Source: a virus
Reading direction: 5' to 3' (one strand)
Length of the DNA stretch: 20,379 bases
Virus record (IMG/VR): IMGVR_UViG_3300042691_037408
Coordinates: 1-20,379 of that record
Shown here: positions 7,789 to 12,989 of the stretch, in pieces
Numbering within the stretch: the stretch's first letter is position 1
Layout: each line of letters begins with the position of its first letter
Translations under genes and position numbers: made by a program
The notes under the pieces: model-generated
What the model was told of the DNA's origin: nothing
Seen by the model: the letters and a program-made list of their open reading frames with translations, nothing else
The model's database searches: none

Positions 7789-7957
7789 GCTCCTGCTGGA
7801 GGTGGATGAGCCAACCCTCCAGGTCGATGTCCTGGCGCTCGGTGGTGACCCCATACTTCTTCAGGCCGATCTGAGAGCGGATCAGCAGCTTCTCTCGGAT
7901 CGCTTCGACATTCGCGTCAGGGCTTTGGGCGACCGCCTTGGTTGTCAGAGTCTCCAT
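7580..7957 (-). CDS. Small conserved phage protein (KYGVTTER type)
   Basis: A 125-residue protein. The core (residues ~15-70) contains IREKLLIRSQIGLKKYGVTT, then ERQDIDLEGWLIHLQQELMD and a short helix. I recognise this RS-x-G-x-x-KYG-x-T / W-x-x-H-x-x-E-x-D arrangement from many phage hypothetical proteins, possibly related in fold to all-alpha NTP pyrophosphohydrolases (inference). The last ~50 residues are Ser/Thr/Pro-rich and unlike the core. They lie opposite the Cys-rich plus-strand gene and may be a read-through tail. The start overlaps the end of the RusA-like gene by 13 nt. Last gene of the leftward cassette. Confidence 0.65.
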   Translation of the reverse strand: METLTTKAVAQSPDANVEAIREKLLIRSQIGLKKYGVTTERQDIDLEGWLIHLQQELMDASVYVEATLRRLQASRSPHPEHAPSTACPDPEKPAEGSTSTQPVSASTWTSTWSLPLEEFLAVPRQ

Positions 7958-8282
7958 ATCTCAATCACTGTGCTTTCTTCTTCGCCTTTTCGGACTTTTT
8001 CCTGGATGACATCGCCTTCGGAGAAAGCCTCTTTGTCGTCATGTAGGATTCCAGCGTAGACGCATGCATCCTCAATGTACTTGGTTCCGCCGTACAGGTT
8101 GGCTCGTGGGTCGATAAGGCGGCTGCGGCGGCTCGTAATGCGGATAAAACAGCGGCCTGATCGCGCTTCTTCTGGGCTCGCCTTGCCCACGGGTTCATCG
8201 ACAGAAGGCCGTTGAGGCTCACCACGCGGTGCTTCGGCAGCACCAGCTTGATGTACGGCTTTCCCTCGGGTGCGCTCCTCAT
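7945..8282 (-). pseudogene. RusA-like Holliday junction resolvase split across two frames
   Basis: Two frames together resemble one RusA-type resolvase. From ATG 8282, which forms an ATGA overlap with the HNH stop, one frame reads LVLPKHRVVSLNGLLSMNPW and RRAQKKRDQ, the N-terminal SLN-type part, with about 86% G/C at third positions. The other frame, one nt back, gives ITSRRSRLIDPRANLYGG, AGILHDD and STVIEI, the C-terminal catalytic half. One extra base in the AAAA run at 8146-8149 (TTTT on the coding strand) would join them into ~112 residues. RusA resolves four-way junctions using Asp residues. Here the usual D-x-D-N reads DPRAN, so even the joined form may be altered. An uninterrupted frame from ATG 8316 (123 aa, starting MPTWTQEDLKRY) also covers the C-terminal half. 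It is the main alternative and would be intact, but its N-terminal half has only about 47% third-position G/C. Confidence 0.5.
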
Positions 8283-8623
8283 ACCTCTTCAGGTCTTCCT
8301 GGGTCCACGTCGGCATGTGTCCTGTCCGGGGTATTCCAGAGACCCGCCTCGCACAGCAGTCCTGCCTCGCGAGCTTCCTTTGGATGATCCCCCACCCAGT
8401 TGTGGCAGCTCATGCAGAGCAGTGTCCAGTGTCGAGTATCGCAGAGCAGATCACCGATCCGGCCCCTGGTGTGGTGGATGGTGATGGATTTGAACGGGAT
8501 CCCCCTCGCGCATCTCTTGCATGGCACCTTGCCGTCCTTGCCGCGTGCCTGGGCTACGAAGGCGTCCCGCACCTTGCTGTAGGTGGCGAGTGCCTTTCGG
8601 CGCTTGGAGGAGATCTTTCTCAC
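8279..8623 (-). CDS. HNH endonuclease-like protein
   Basis: A 114-residue protein. HNH nucleases cut DNA with a beta-beta-alpha metal fold, often stabilised by a zinc held by two CxxC pairs. Here CKRC is at residues 35-38, the catalytic-type His pair IHH is at 50-51, and LLCMSCHNW at 68-76 supplies the second CxxC with His74 and Asn75. The N-terminus is basic (MRKISSKRRK), which suits DNA binding. It is joined by ATGA overlaps to the genes on both sides. Phage HNH proteins may be homing enzymes, packaging-linked nickases or recombination nucleases. Its place beside a RusA-like gene suggests DNA processing rather than packaging. Confidence 0.75.
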   Translation of the reverse strand: MRKISSKRRKALATYSKVRDAFVAQARGKDGKVPCKRCARGIPFKSITIHHTRGRIGDLLCDTRHWTLLCMSCHNWVGDHPKEAREAGLLCEAGLWNTPDRTHADVDPGRPEEV

Positions 8624-8859
8624 TTCTTTTCGTCAACCACGAGGTACACCTCCACACCATCGGGGTGGGCGCGGACAGCGAACCGCTTCTTCATCCTGCG
8701 AGCGGCTGCGTAGACCGTGGAGGAGATGTTGTGGACCTTGCGTCCGCGAATCAGGATCCGCCCCTTCTTGAGCAGATCGGACCATGGGTGCTTTGATTGC
8801 CTACCCTTGCGTGCTGGTGGGATCACGATGCCGTTGATCCCCTTCAATAAAACACTCAT
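8620..8859 (-). CDS. Hypothetical small phage protein
   Basis: A 79-residue basic protein beginning MSVLLKGINGIVIPP. It has a short motif HPWSDLLKKGRILI, then a helix with AAARRMKKRFAVRAH and a final strand (GVEVYLVV). From memory this order (short P-W/F-D-x-L segment, helix with AxR, F-x-x-R, terminal strand) recurs in small phage proteins of unknown role. Linked by ATGA overlaps to the SWIM gene upstream and the HNH gene downstream. Possible nucleic-acid-binding protein from charge and neighbours only. Confidence 0.65.
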   Translation of the reverse strand: MSVLLKGINGIVIPPARKGRQSKHPWSDLLKKGRILIRGRKVHNISSTVYAAARRMKKRFAVRAHPDGVEVYLVVDEKK

Positions 8860-9110
8860 GTTTTCTCTACGTAAGATGCCAACTTTCTAGCCATCTTGTC
8901 AAACCAGACATCCCTTGCCGCCTTGATGTGCTTGCAGTGGATTGTTGCGCCTTCCCGGATGCGTGGAGCCAGGCGACACTGGAAGTGCGGACAGTCGCAC
9001 TGGCCAACGAAGTCGTTCTCCTGGAGGTCCACGAGGTAGCCTGTGCCACCACCCGACTCACTTTGGACAAGGAATCGGAACCACTCTCCTTCCAGAGGTT
9101 CTACTTTCAA
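8856..9110 (-). CDS. SWIM zinc-finger protein
   Basis: An 84-residue protein with Cys38-x-Cys40 (QCDCPHF) and Cys59-x-His61 (IHCKHIKAA), the CxC...CxH pattern of SWIM zinc fingers, which bind DNA or proteins. Stand-alone SWIM proteins of this size are common in phages. Two short strands precede the finger (EWFRFLVQSE, GTGYLVDL) and a helix follows (HIKAARDVWFDKM). The start is uncertain: the first usable codon is TTG 9110, without a clear Shine-Dalgarno, although the frame is open about 20 codons further upstream. It heads the recognisable part of the leftward cassette, and its stop overlaps the next ATG. Confidence 0.7.
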   Translation of the reverse strand: MKVEPLEGEWFRFLVQSESGGGTGYLVDLQENDFVGQCDCPHFQCRLAPRIREGATIHCKHIKAARDVWFDKMARKLASYVEKT

Positions 9111-9321
9111 AGGGGGTTTGGTTGCGCTTGCCAGGAAGCAGGACTGTAAGTCGAGGTGAAACCCTTGCTGTGGCTTTCACGAAGTTCCCACCGCAGAAGG
9201 CTATGCACCAGGGCAACTGAAAACCCCGTTCCTCGAACCCGTGCTGCGGATCGTTCGTTTGTCGCAACCAAAAATCGATCTGGGGCTCACCATTACCCAG
9301 AATCCAGCAGGGCTGCGGCAT
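9058..9321 (-). CDS. Doubtful ORF upstream of the SWIM gene
   Basis: An 87-codon frame starting at ATG 9321 (MPQPCWILGNGEPQIDFWL). Its first 50 codons have about 70% G/C at third positions, which fits a gene here. The last ~18 codons overlap the SWIM gene in another frame, and the product ends in an implausible basic tail. It matches no family I know. It could be a short gene bridging the promoter at 9536 and the SWIM gene, or a remnant. Confidence 0.25.
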   Translation of the reverse strand: MPQPCWILGNGEPQIDFWLRQTNDPQHGFEERGFQLPWCIAFCGGNFVKATARVSPRLTVLLPGKRNQTPFESRTSGRRVVPIPCPK

Positions 9322-9487
9322 GGAGCCGCATGCTGTTTCCGCCTGTGGAGCGGCGTAGGGCCAATGCGGGATTGGAGCGATGTCGCATCAGCCCAGTTTT
9401 GGGGGCCAGGTCGATTTGGCCTCCCAAATTGTGAAAGAGCGTGCCAGCCGCAACCATCAACCACCGATCCCTCAGATATGAACCCAC
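9293..9487 (-). CDS. Doubtful ORF, first after the leftward promoter
   Basis: A 64-codon frame from GTG 9487 (product begins MGSYLRDRWLMVAAG), located about 21 nt after the -10 box of the leftward promoter, so it would be the first reading frame on that mRNA. No Shine-Dalgarno or recognised family. It and the following 87-codon frame overlap by 29 nt. Without one of them the transcript would have a leader of nearly 400 nt. Confidence 0.25.
   Translation of the reverse strand: MGSYLRDRWLMVAAGTLFHNLGGQIDLAPKTGLMRHRSNPALALRRSTGGNSMRLHAAALLDSG
9305..9335. repeat. GC-rich inverted repeat
   Basis: CAGCA (9305-9309) with TGCTG (9331-9335), and TGCGGC (9314-9319) with GCCGCA (9325-9330), form an 11-bp stem with a 4-nt bulge and a 5-nt loop. 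It sits in a stretch without a convincing gene. TTT follows on the plus side, too short for a good terminator. Confidence 0.5.
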
Positions 9488-9508
9488 CTGGCGGCTGGTA
9501 CGGGTGTA

Positions 9509-9536
9509 TTTGTAGCGTAAGTTGTAGAGATGTCAA
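9509..9536 (-). promoter_or_regulatory. Promoter of the leftward nuclease cassette
   Basis: On the minus strand: TTGACA (9536-9531, consensus), a 16-nt spacer, TACAAA (9514-9509). It is the best sigma70-like match in the window. On the opposite strand its spacer carries GTAGC (9512-9516) and GTAGA (9524-9528) 12 nt apart. It diverges from the promoter at 9553 with 16 nt between the -35 boxes, so both could be controlled by one bound protein. Confidence 0.6.
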
Positions 9537-9552
9537 CGCCTACATGAAGTCA

Positions 9553-9580
9553 TTGACGTAGCTACCTCCATCGCTACCAT
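9553..9580 (+). promoter_or_regulatory. Promoter of the rightward replication module
   Basis: TTGACG (9553-9558), a 16-nt spacer, TACCAT (9575-9580), and 7 nt to ATG 9588, predicting a leaderless mRNA. GTAGC (9558-9562) and its inverse GCTAC (9573-9577) flank the spacer as a 5-bp inverted repeat, a possible operator. Confidence 0.5.
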
Positions 9581-9587
9581 CGCCTCA

Positions 9588-9788
9588 ATGAACTCAGGCG
9601 CATCAAAACGTGGGGCCGCCCTCAAGCTGGCCATGGAGAACCGCAAGAAACTGCAGGATCAGAGGATCGCCTCCTACCGCCGGAAAGACCGCAAGCTGCG
9701 TGATGAGGATCGCAAGGATCCCGTCTACCGAGAGGCCATCAACGCCTACCAGCGCGAGTACCGCAAGAGGCAGAAGGAGGCCAAGTGA
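9588..9788 (+). CDS. Small, highly basic protein
   Basis: A 66-residue protein, nearly all charged helix (ASYRRKDRKLRDEDRK, YQREYRKRQKEAK), rich in Arg, Lys, Asp and Glu. Such proteins often bind nucleic acid or act as small adaptors, but no family is recognised. ATG 9588 has no Shine-Dalgarno and lies 7 nt after the -10 box, so it is probably translated from a leaderless mRNA. It is the first gene of the rightward unit, and its stop overlaps the next GTG as GTGA. Confidence 0.65.
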   Translation: MNSGASKRGAALKLAMENRKKLQDQRIASYRRKDRKLRDEDRKDPVYREAINAYQREYRKRQKEAK

Positions 9789-9922
9789 CGTTCAACCATG
9801 TGTTGGCGCTGGGAATCATCGCGGCGTTCATACTGCTGATGGAGCATGGTGGCAGGCTGGTTGACCTGCTGGCGGACTGGCTGGCCAGACGCAATGGGGT
9901 CGAGAAGGAAGACGAAGAATGA
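9785..9922 (+). CDS. 45-residue single-pass membrane protein
   Basis: GTG start at 9785 in a GTGA overlap with the previous stop. The product is a short polar start, one hydrophobic helix (VLALGIIAAFILLME, residues ~6-20), an amphipathic helix (LVDLLADWLARR) and an acidic end (EKEDEE). One transmembrane segment with a charged cytoplasmic-type tail is visible. Size fits a small phage membrane protein (superinfection exclusion, lysis accessory and similar roles exist), but nothing identifies the role. It is the last coding sequence before the structured non-coding region. Confidence 0.55.
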   Translation: MTFNHVLALGIIAAFILLMEHGGRLVDLLADWLARRNGVEKEDEE

Positions 9923-9924
9923 CC

Positions 9925-9953
9925 TTGCGTCCGTAGCTATGAACGTGTAGATG
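9925..9953 (+). promoter_or_regulatory. GTAGC-box promoter before the non-coding RNA candidate
   Basis: TTGCGT (9925-9930), a 17-nt spacer, TAGATG (9948-9953). GTAGC (9933-9937) and GTAGA (9947-9951) start 14 nt apart. The predicted start near 9960 is followed by ~145 nt without a coding frame, ending in a terminator-like hairpin. Confidence 0.45.
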
Positions 9954-9957
9954 AAGG

Positions 9958-10101
9958 GCGTGGATACGCGAGGTGTGAGAGCCTAACGAATCCAAGCAGG
10001 AACATGATCGTAGAATTCAATTTACCCCACCAGGGACCCGTCGCTGCCTCGGCTAGTTCCGGCCACCAGCGATCTCTCACCTCTGGTGGGGTTTACTTTT
10101 T
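9958..10101 (+). ncRNA. Structured RNA or attenuator leader candidate
   Basis: About 145 nt with no plausible gene, bounded by a promoter-like site and a terminator-like hairpin. Visible pairings: GCGT/ACGC (9958-9961 with 9966-9969); ACCCCACCAG with CTGGTGGGGT (10024-10033 with 10083-10092); nested TCGCTG/CAGCGA (10041-10046 with 10067-10072); and innermost CGG/CCG (10050-10052 with 10059-10061). In addition GAGGTG plus AGAG (9970-9975, 9978-9981) can pair with 10074-10083, an arrangement that would compete with or form a pseudoknot against the terminator stem. It could be a free phage small RNA, or a leader controlling the initiator gene that starts 7 nt later. It does not fold as a tRNA. 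Confidence 0.45.
10024..10101 (+). terminator. Terminator-like hairpin with long structured loop
   Basis: A perfect 10-bp stem (10024-10033 with 10083-10092) encloses a 49-nt loop with nested stems, and is followed by TTACTTTTT. It ends just before the ATG at 10108, so termination here would cut off the replication genes unless it is regulated. Confidence 0.55.
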
Positions 10102-10107
10102 CTACAG

Positions 10108-11061
10108 ATGATAGCCCCAAACATTATCCGGCAGGACGAGGTCAACGTGATCTTTGTCCGCAGTGAGCTGGATGACGCCCGGTTGACCGCGTACGAGTTC
10201 CGCGTCTACGCCCACATCGCCAGAAGGTCGAACTGCTTCGCCTCACTGGAGTCCATGGCAGACATCTGCCAGATGAGCGAATCCCAGATCAAACGGGTGA
10301 TGGCATCGCTCAAGGAGAAGGGGATGATCCACATCATCAGCAGGCCCGGGACAACCAATCTGATTTCCATCACTCCGCCGCGGATTTGGTCTGAGGATAC
10401 GTGGCGTCAGATTGAGCTTTCGAGGAGGGCTTTTGTCGAAGGGATTGAGGGGTCGCAGGAGGGGGAGGGTAGCTCTGTGGGAGCTACCCACCCAGCTCTA
10501 CCAGAGCTACCACCCAGCTCTACCAGAGCTACGAAGGATATCCCTTTAAGGAAATCCCCTTTAAGGGAGGGGGAGGAGCAGCCATCCGACTCCGCGGATG
10601 GAGAGCCCCGGGAGACTGTGTCTCCTCAAGGCAAACCCCCCGTCTCCCACCCCAAGAGTTCCGCGCCACCCCCTCCCACCCCCCGGCAGCGAAACCTCCT
10701 GGGCGAAACCATGCTTGAGGTGTGCTGGGGGATAGCCGACTACACCAAGGCCACCGCCGCCCAGTGGTCCCTCGCCTCCAAGACCCTCAAGGAGCTGAAG
10801 CAGGTGCAGCCCGACCTCACCCCGGAGATGCTGCGCGAATTTGCCGCTAGGATGCGTCGGGAGTGGGATGGGCGGTCATTTACCCCGGCGGCGATTGCAA
10901 AGCACTGGCGGCCTATCCCAGCTTCAGGAAACGGCATTCCTGATCCCCACCCATTCCCCGGATCCGCCCGGGTGACCACCGCAGAGCTGGTAGCCCGGTT
11001 CCCGTCGGGTCCGGAGCAGGCCAAGTGGAGGAGGCGTTTGATGGAGGAAGGGAGGTACTGA
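10108..11061 (+). CDS. Winged-helix replication initiation protein
   Basis: A 317-residue protein. Residues ~20-85 form a winged-helix/helix-turn-helix domain: LTAYEFRVYAHIARRSN, then LESMADICQMSESQIKRVMA as the recognition part, then a wing ending ISRPGTTNLISI. A Pro/Ser-rich linker (about 130-195) is encoded by the tandem repeats at 10489-10532. A C-terminal helical domain (ETMLEVCWGIADYTKATAAQ to AIAKHWRPI) could contact the helicase. The layout of DNA-binding N-terminus, iterons within the gene and a DnaB-type helicase downstream parallels phage O-type initiators that bind the origin and load helicase. ATG 10108 has no Shine-Dalgarno and directly follows the structured region. The next small gene begins one base after its stop. 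DNA binding is well supported; the initiator role is inferred. Confidence 0.7.
   Translation: MIAPNIIRQDEVNVIFVRSELDDARLTAYEFRVYAHIARRSNCFASLESMADICQMSESQIKRVMASLKEKGMIHIISRPGTTNLISITPPRIWSEDTWRQIELSRRAFVEGIEGSQEGEGSSVGATHPALPELPPSSTRATKDIPLRKSPLREGEEQPSDSADGEPRETVSPQGKPPVSHPKSSAPPPPTPRQRNLLGETMLEVCWGIADYTKATAAQWSLASKTLKELKQVQPDLTPEMLREFAARMRREWDGRSFTPAAIAKHWRPIPASGNGIPDPHPFPGSARVTTAELVARFPSGPEQAKWRRRLMEEGRY
10471..10570 (+). repeat. Iteron block and adjacent repeats, candidate replication origin
   Basis: Two exact tandem copies of a 22-bp unit (10489-10510 and 10511-10532). Each contains the inverted repeat AGCTCTACCAGAGCT (10494-10508 and 10516-10530). A degenerate third copy precedes them: AGCTCT 10471-10476 and AGCTAC 10482-10487. 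Immediately downstream, CCCTTTAAGG occurs twice (10542-10551 and 10557-10566) in the most A/T-rich short stretch nearby. Iterons plus an A/T-rich element inside an initiator gene match the layout of lambda-type origins. Confidence 0.55.
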
Positions 11062-11062
11062 T

Positions 11063-11236
11063 ATGAACAAGACCGAGATCAACCTGAGGCTGGCGGCGAT
11101 CGACCTGCTGTTCTCCATGTCGGCCAAGCGGAAGAACCTGATCAAGCAACAGCGAGCCCTTTTGAAAGCCATCACCGAATCCCAGCAGCAGGAAAGGCTG
11201 CAGATGACCCAACCCATGAACCAAGGAACCCTGTGA
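11063..11236 (+). CDS. 57-residue helical protein between initiator and helicase
   Basis: ATG 11063, one base after the initiator stop; its own stop overlaps the helicase GTG as GTGA. The product is a helical, basic protein (MNKTEINLRLAAIDLLFSM, then KRKNLIKQQRALLKAI) with a Gln-rich end. No family is recognised. Its position between initiator and DnaB-like helicase makes a loader-like or regulatory role possible, but it is far smaller than known loaders (lambda P, DnaC) and has no ATP-binding motif. Confidence 0.6.
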   Translation: MNKTEINLRLAAIDLLFSMSAKRKNLIKQQRALLKAITESQQQERLQMTQPMNQGTL

Positions 11237-12576
11237 GCAAACCCAAGGACGAGCTGCCTCCCCACTCCATCGAAGCGGAACAGGGGGTGCTGGGGTGCTG
11301 CCTGCTGAATCAGGAGAAGCTGGACGTGTGCCTTCAGGCGGGGATGACCCGCCAGTGGTTCTACGACCTGAGGCACTCGGAGGTCTTCGATGCGCTGGTG
11401 GCCACCTACAACCGGGCGATCCCCAGCGACGTGATCATCATCGGTCAGGTGCTCAAGGAAGCCGGGAAGATCCAGCATGTGGGTGGGCTGGCCTACCTCT
11501 CGGAGCTGATGGATAAGGTGCCATCAGCCGAGATCATCACCCACTACACCCAGATCCTGCGGGACTACTTCATCCGACGACGGCTCATGTTCGCCCTGGC
11601 GGATGGGCAGCTGAAGGCCCGGGACGAGCGGGAGACGGCCGACAACCTCATGGCCTCGGTGGAGTCAGCCATCGACCAGTGCCGGATCGGGGTGGCTGAG
11701 GCCGAGTCCCTGACGAGCAAGGAGGCGGTGGCTGTGGTGATCGACACCCTCCAGGAGCGGGCGGCAAAAGCGAAGGAGTCCAGTGGCGTCACCGGGGTGC
11801 CCACCGGGTTCAAGCAGCTGAACCGGATGACTGCTGGCTGGCAGGCTGGAGAGCTGATCCTTGTCTGCGCCAGACCTGCTGTAGGCAAGAGCGCCCTCCT
11901 CATGAACTTCGCCCGGGCTGCCGCGGTGGATTCCCGTGTACCCACCCTGGTCCTGACGGCCGAGATGAGCATCGAGCAGATGGCCCGAAGGCTGGTGTGC
12001 GAGGTGGCTTCGGTGGATGGCAAGATCGTCCGCAATGGGGATATCTACAACATCCCCTCCTACGCCTCGGAACAGCGGCGGCTGGTGTCCTCTGCCGCCC
12101 GGGTGCAGAAGTCCCCGATCTTCTGGCGCTACGTCAAGGGCATGGCTGCCTGCGAGGTGGGGGCCTTGATCCGATCGCATGTCCGCAAGCACGGGGTAGG
12201 GCTGGTGGTGATCGACTACCTTCAGCTGCTGGAGCCGGACCACCGCACGGGGACGATGACGTACGACATCGGGACGGTGGCGGAGTCGCTGAAGGGCTTT
12301 GGGGTGAAGAACAATGTGCCGATCATCTGCGCTGCCCAGCTGAACCGGGAATGCGCCAAGGGCAACCGACGCCCCCAGATCTCGGACATTGGCGACTCAA
12401 AGCAGATTGAGCAGGCCGGTGAGGTGATCATGCTCATCCACCGCGACACCGAGGAGGATCCCACGAAGGCTGAGGTCAACCTGGCGAAACAGCGTGAGGG
12501 TGAGACGGGTGTCATCCCAATGGGTTACGTGCCTGCGTGGTGCCGCTTCACGGAAGAAGCTGTGGTTCCTGAATAA
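11233..12576 (+). CDS. dnaB: Replicative DNA helicase, DnaB family
   Basis: A 447-residue protein, full length for the family. DnaB forms a hexameric ring that unwinds the fork 5' to 3' on the lagging strand. The N-terminal primase-interacting domain starts HSIEAEQGVLGCCLL (residues 11-25). After a linker the RecA-like domain begins with TGFKQLNRMTAGWQAGELIL. Walker A is ARPAVGKSALL (213-223), followed by LTAEMSIEQMARRL (241-254), Walker B VVIDYLQLL (325-333), the AAQLNRE segment (367-373) and the AKQREGETG arginine-finger region (418-426). The Walker A has Val-Gly in place of the common Met-Gly. The GTG start at 11233 is set by the GTGA overlap. A promoter for the next unit begins 7 nt after its stop. 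Likely works with the initiator at 10108. Confidence 0.93.
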   Translation: MSKPKDELPPHSIEAEQGVLGCCLLNQEKLDVCLQAGMTRQWFYDLRHSEVFDALVATYNRAIPSDVIIIGQVLKEAGKIQHVGGLAYLSELMDKVPSAEIITHYTQILRDYFIRRRLMFALADGQLKARDERETADNLMASVESAIDQCRIGVAEAESLTSKEAVAVVIDTLQERAAKAKESSGVTGVPTGFKQLNRMTAGWQAGELILVCARPAVGKSALLMNFARAAAVDSRVPTLVLTAEMSIEQMARRLVCEVASVDGKIVRNGDIYNIPSYASEQRRLVSSAARVQKSPIFWRYVKGMAACEVGALIRSHVRKHGVGLVVIDYLQLLEPDHRTGTMTYDIGTVAESLKGFGVKNNVPIICAAQLNRECAKGNRRPQISDIGDSKQIEQAGEVIMLIHRDTEEDPTKAEVNLAKQREGETGVIPMGYVPAWCRFTEEAVVPE

Positions 12577-12582
12577 ATCCCA

Positions 12583-12611
12583 TTGACGCTAGCTGAATGT
12601 GTAGCTAGTTT
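12583..12611 (+). promoter_or_regulatory. Promoter with palindromic operator-like spacer
   Basis: TTGACG (12583-12588), a 17-nt spacer, TAGTTT (12606-12611). The spacer holds a perfect inverted repeat CTAGCT (12589-12594) and AGCTAG (12603-12608) with 8 nt between, overlapping the -10. TAGCT occurs twice 12 nt apart, as in the other boxed promoters. Here there is a leader of ~27 nt and a GGAG before the gene. Confidence 0.55.
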
Positions 12612-12644
12612 CGTGGCGGTTAACGAAGATTGGAGCAAGCCACC

Positions 12645-12893
12645 ATGGATCAACATTCACCAACCAAGAACACGATTTCACCGACCACCGCGTGTGCGGA
12701 CAAGGCCGGTACCGCGGGTGCCTCAACCGTTTCGACAGAGGCCCTGCGGGTATCTTTGGAGGCAATGCGGTCTCAGGCGCGGGCGCTGCATGCTCAGGCT
12801 TGCGCATACCGGGACATGGCGTTTGCTGCCGATCGGGCCGTGAGCGACCTGGACGAAGCCATCAAGTCGCTGGAGAAGCGGTTCGACATCTGA
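12645..12893 (+). CDS. Hypothetical 82-residue helical protein
   Basis: Starts at ATG 12645 with GGAG nine nt upstream. Upstream in-frame TTG is less likely because it lies in the leader. The first ~27 residues are Ser/Thr/Ala-rich and probably disordered. The rest is a long helix (LEAMRSQARALHAQACAYRD, then DLDEAIKSLEKRF), possibly a coiled coil. No family recognised. It is the only gene between its own promoter and a strong terminator, so it is a monocistronic unit, unusual here and suggestive of separate control. Confidence 0.6.
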   Translation: MDQHSPTKNTISPTTACADKAGTAGASTVSTEALRVSLEAMRSQARALHAQACAYRDMAFAADRAVSDLDEAIKSLEKRFDI

Positions 12894-12913
12894 TTTCCTC
12901 CTGAGTGGGAGGT

Positions 12914-12968
12914 TCCCGCCGTTGGGTCCGAATTCAAGGACCGGATCTGGCGGCGGGATTTTTATTTT
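12914..12968 (+). terminator. Strong intrinsic terminator
   Basis: TCCCGCCG (12914-12921) pairs with CGGCGGGA (12951-12958), 8 bp, followed by TTTTTATTTT (12959-12968). A second stem GGTCC/GGACC (12925-12929 with 12938-12942) lies inside the loop. It ends the 12645 unit just before the cluster of tiny genes. Confidence 0.8.
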
Positions 12969-12989
12969 GGCCTACTGAAGGAGCGGACT

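Noticed and set aside
8120-8165. Programmed -1 frameshift site in the RusA-like gene
   Set aside because: No X-XXY-YYZ heptamer in the right frame at the junction; the nearest run, GTTTTAT, does not allow proper re-pairing of both tRNAs.
9958-10030. Possible tRNA in the non-coding stretch
   Set aside because: No cloverleaf: there is no 7-bp acceptor stem, no TTC-arm sequence and no CCA-compatible end in a suitable place.
10471-10532. CRISPR-like array
   Set aside because: The 22-bp copies are directly adjacent without spacers and lie inside a coding frame, which fits iterons instead.
6231-12608. TAGCT/GTAGC boxes as insertion-sequence ends or recombination sites
   Set aside because: They occur within promoter spacers at regular distances, with no transposase, target duplications or core-site crossover structure.
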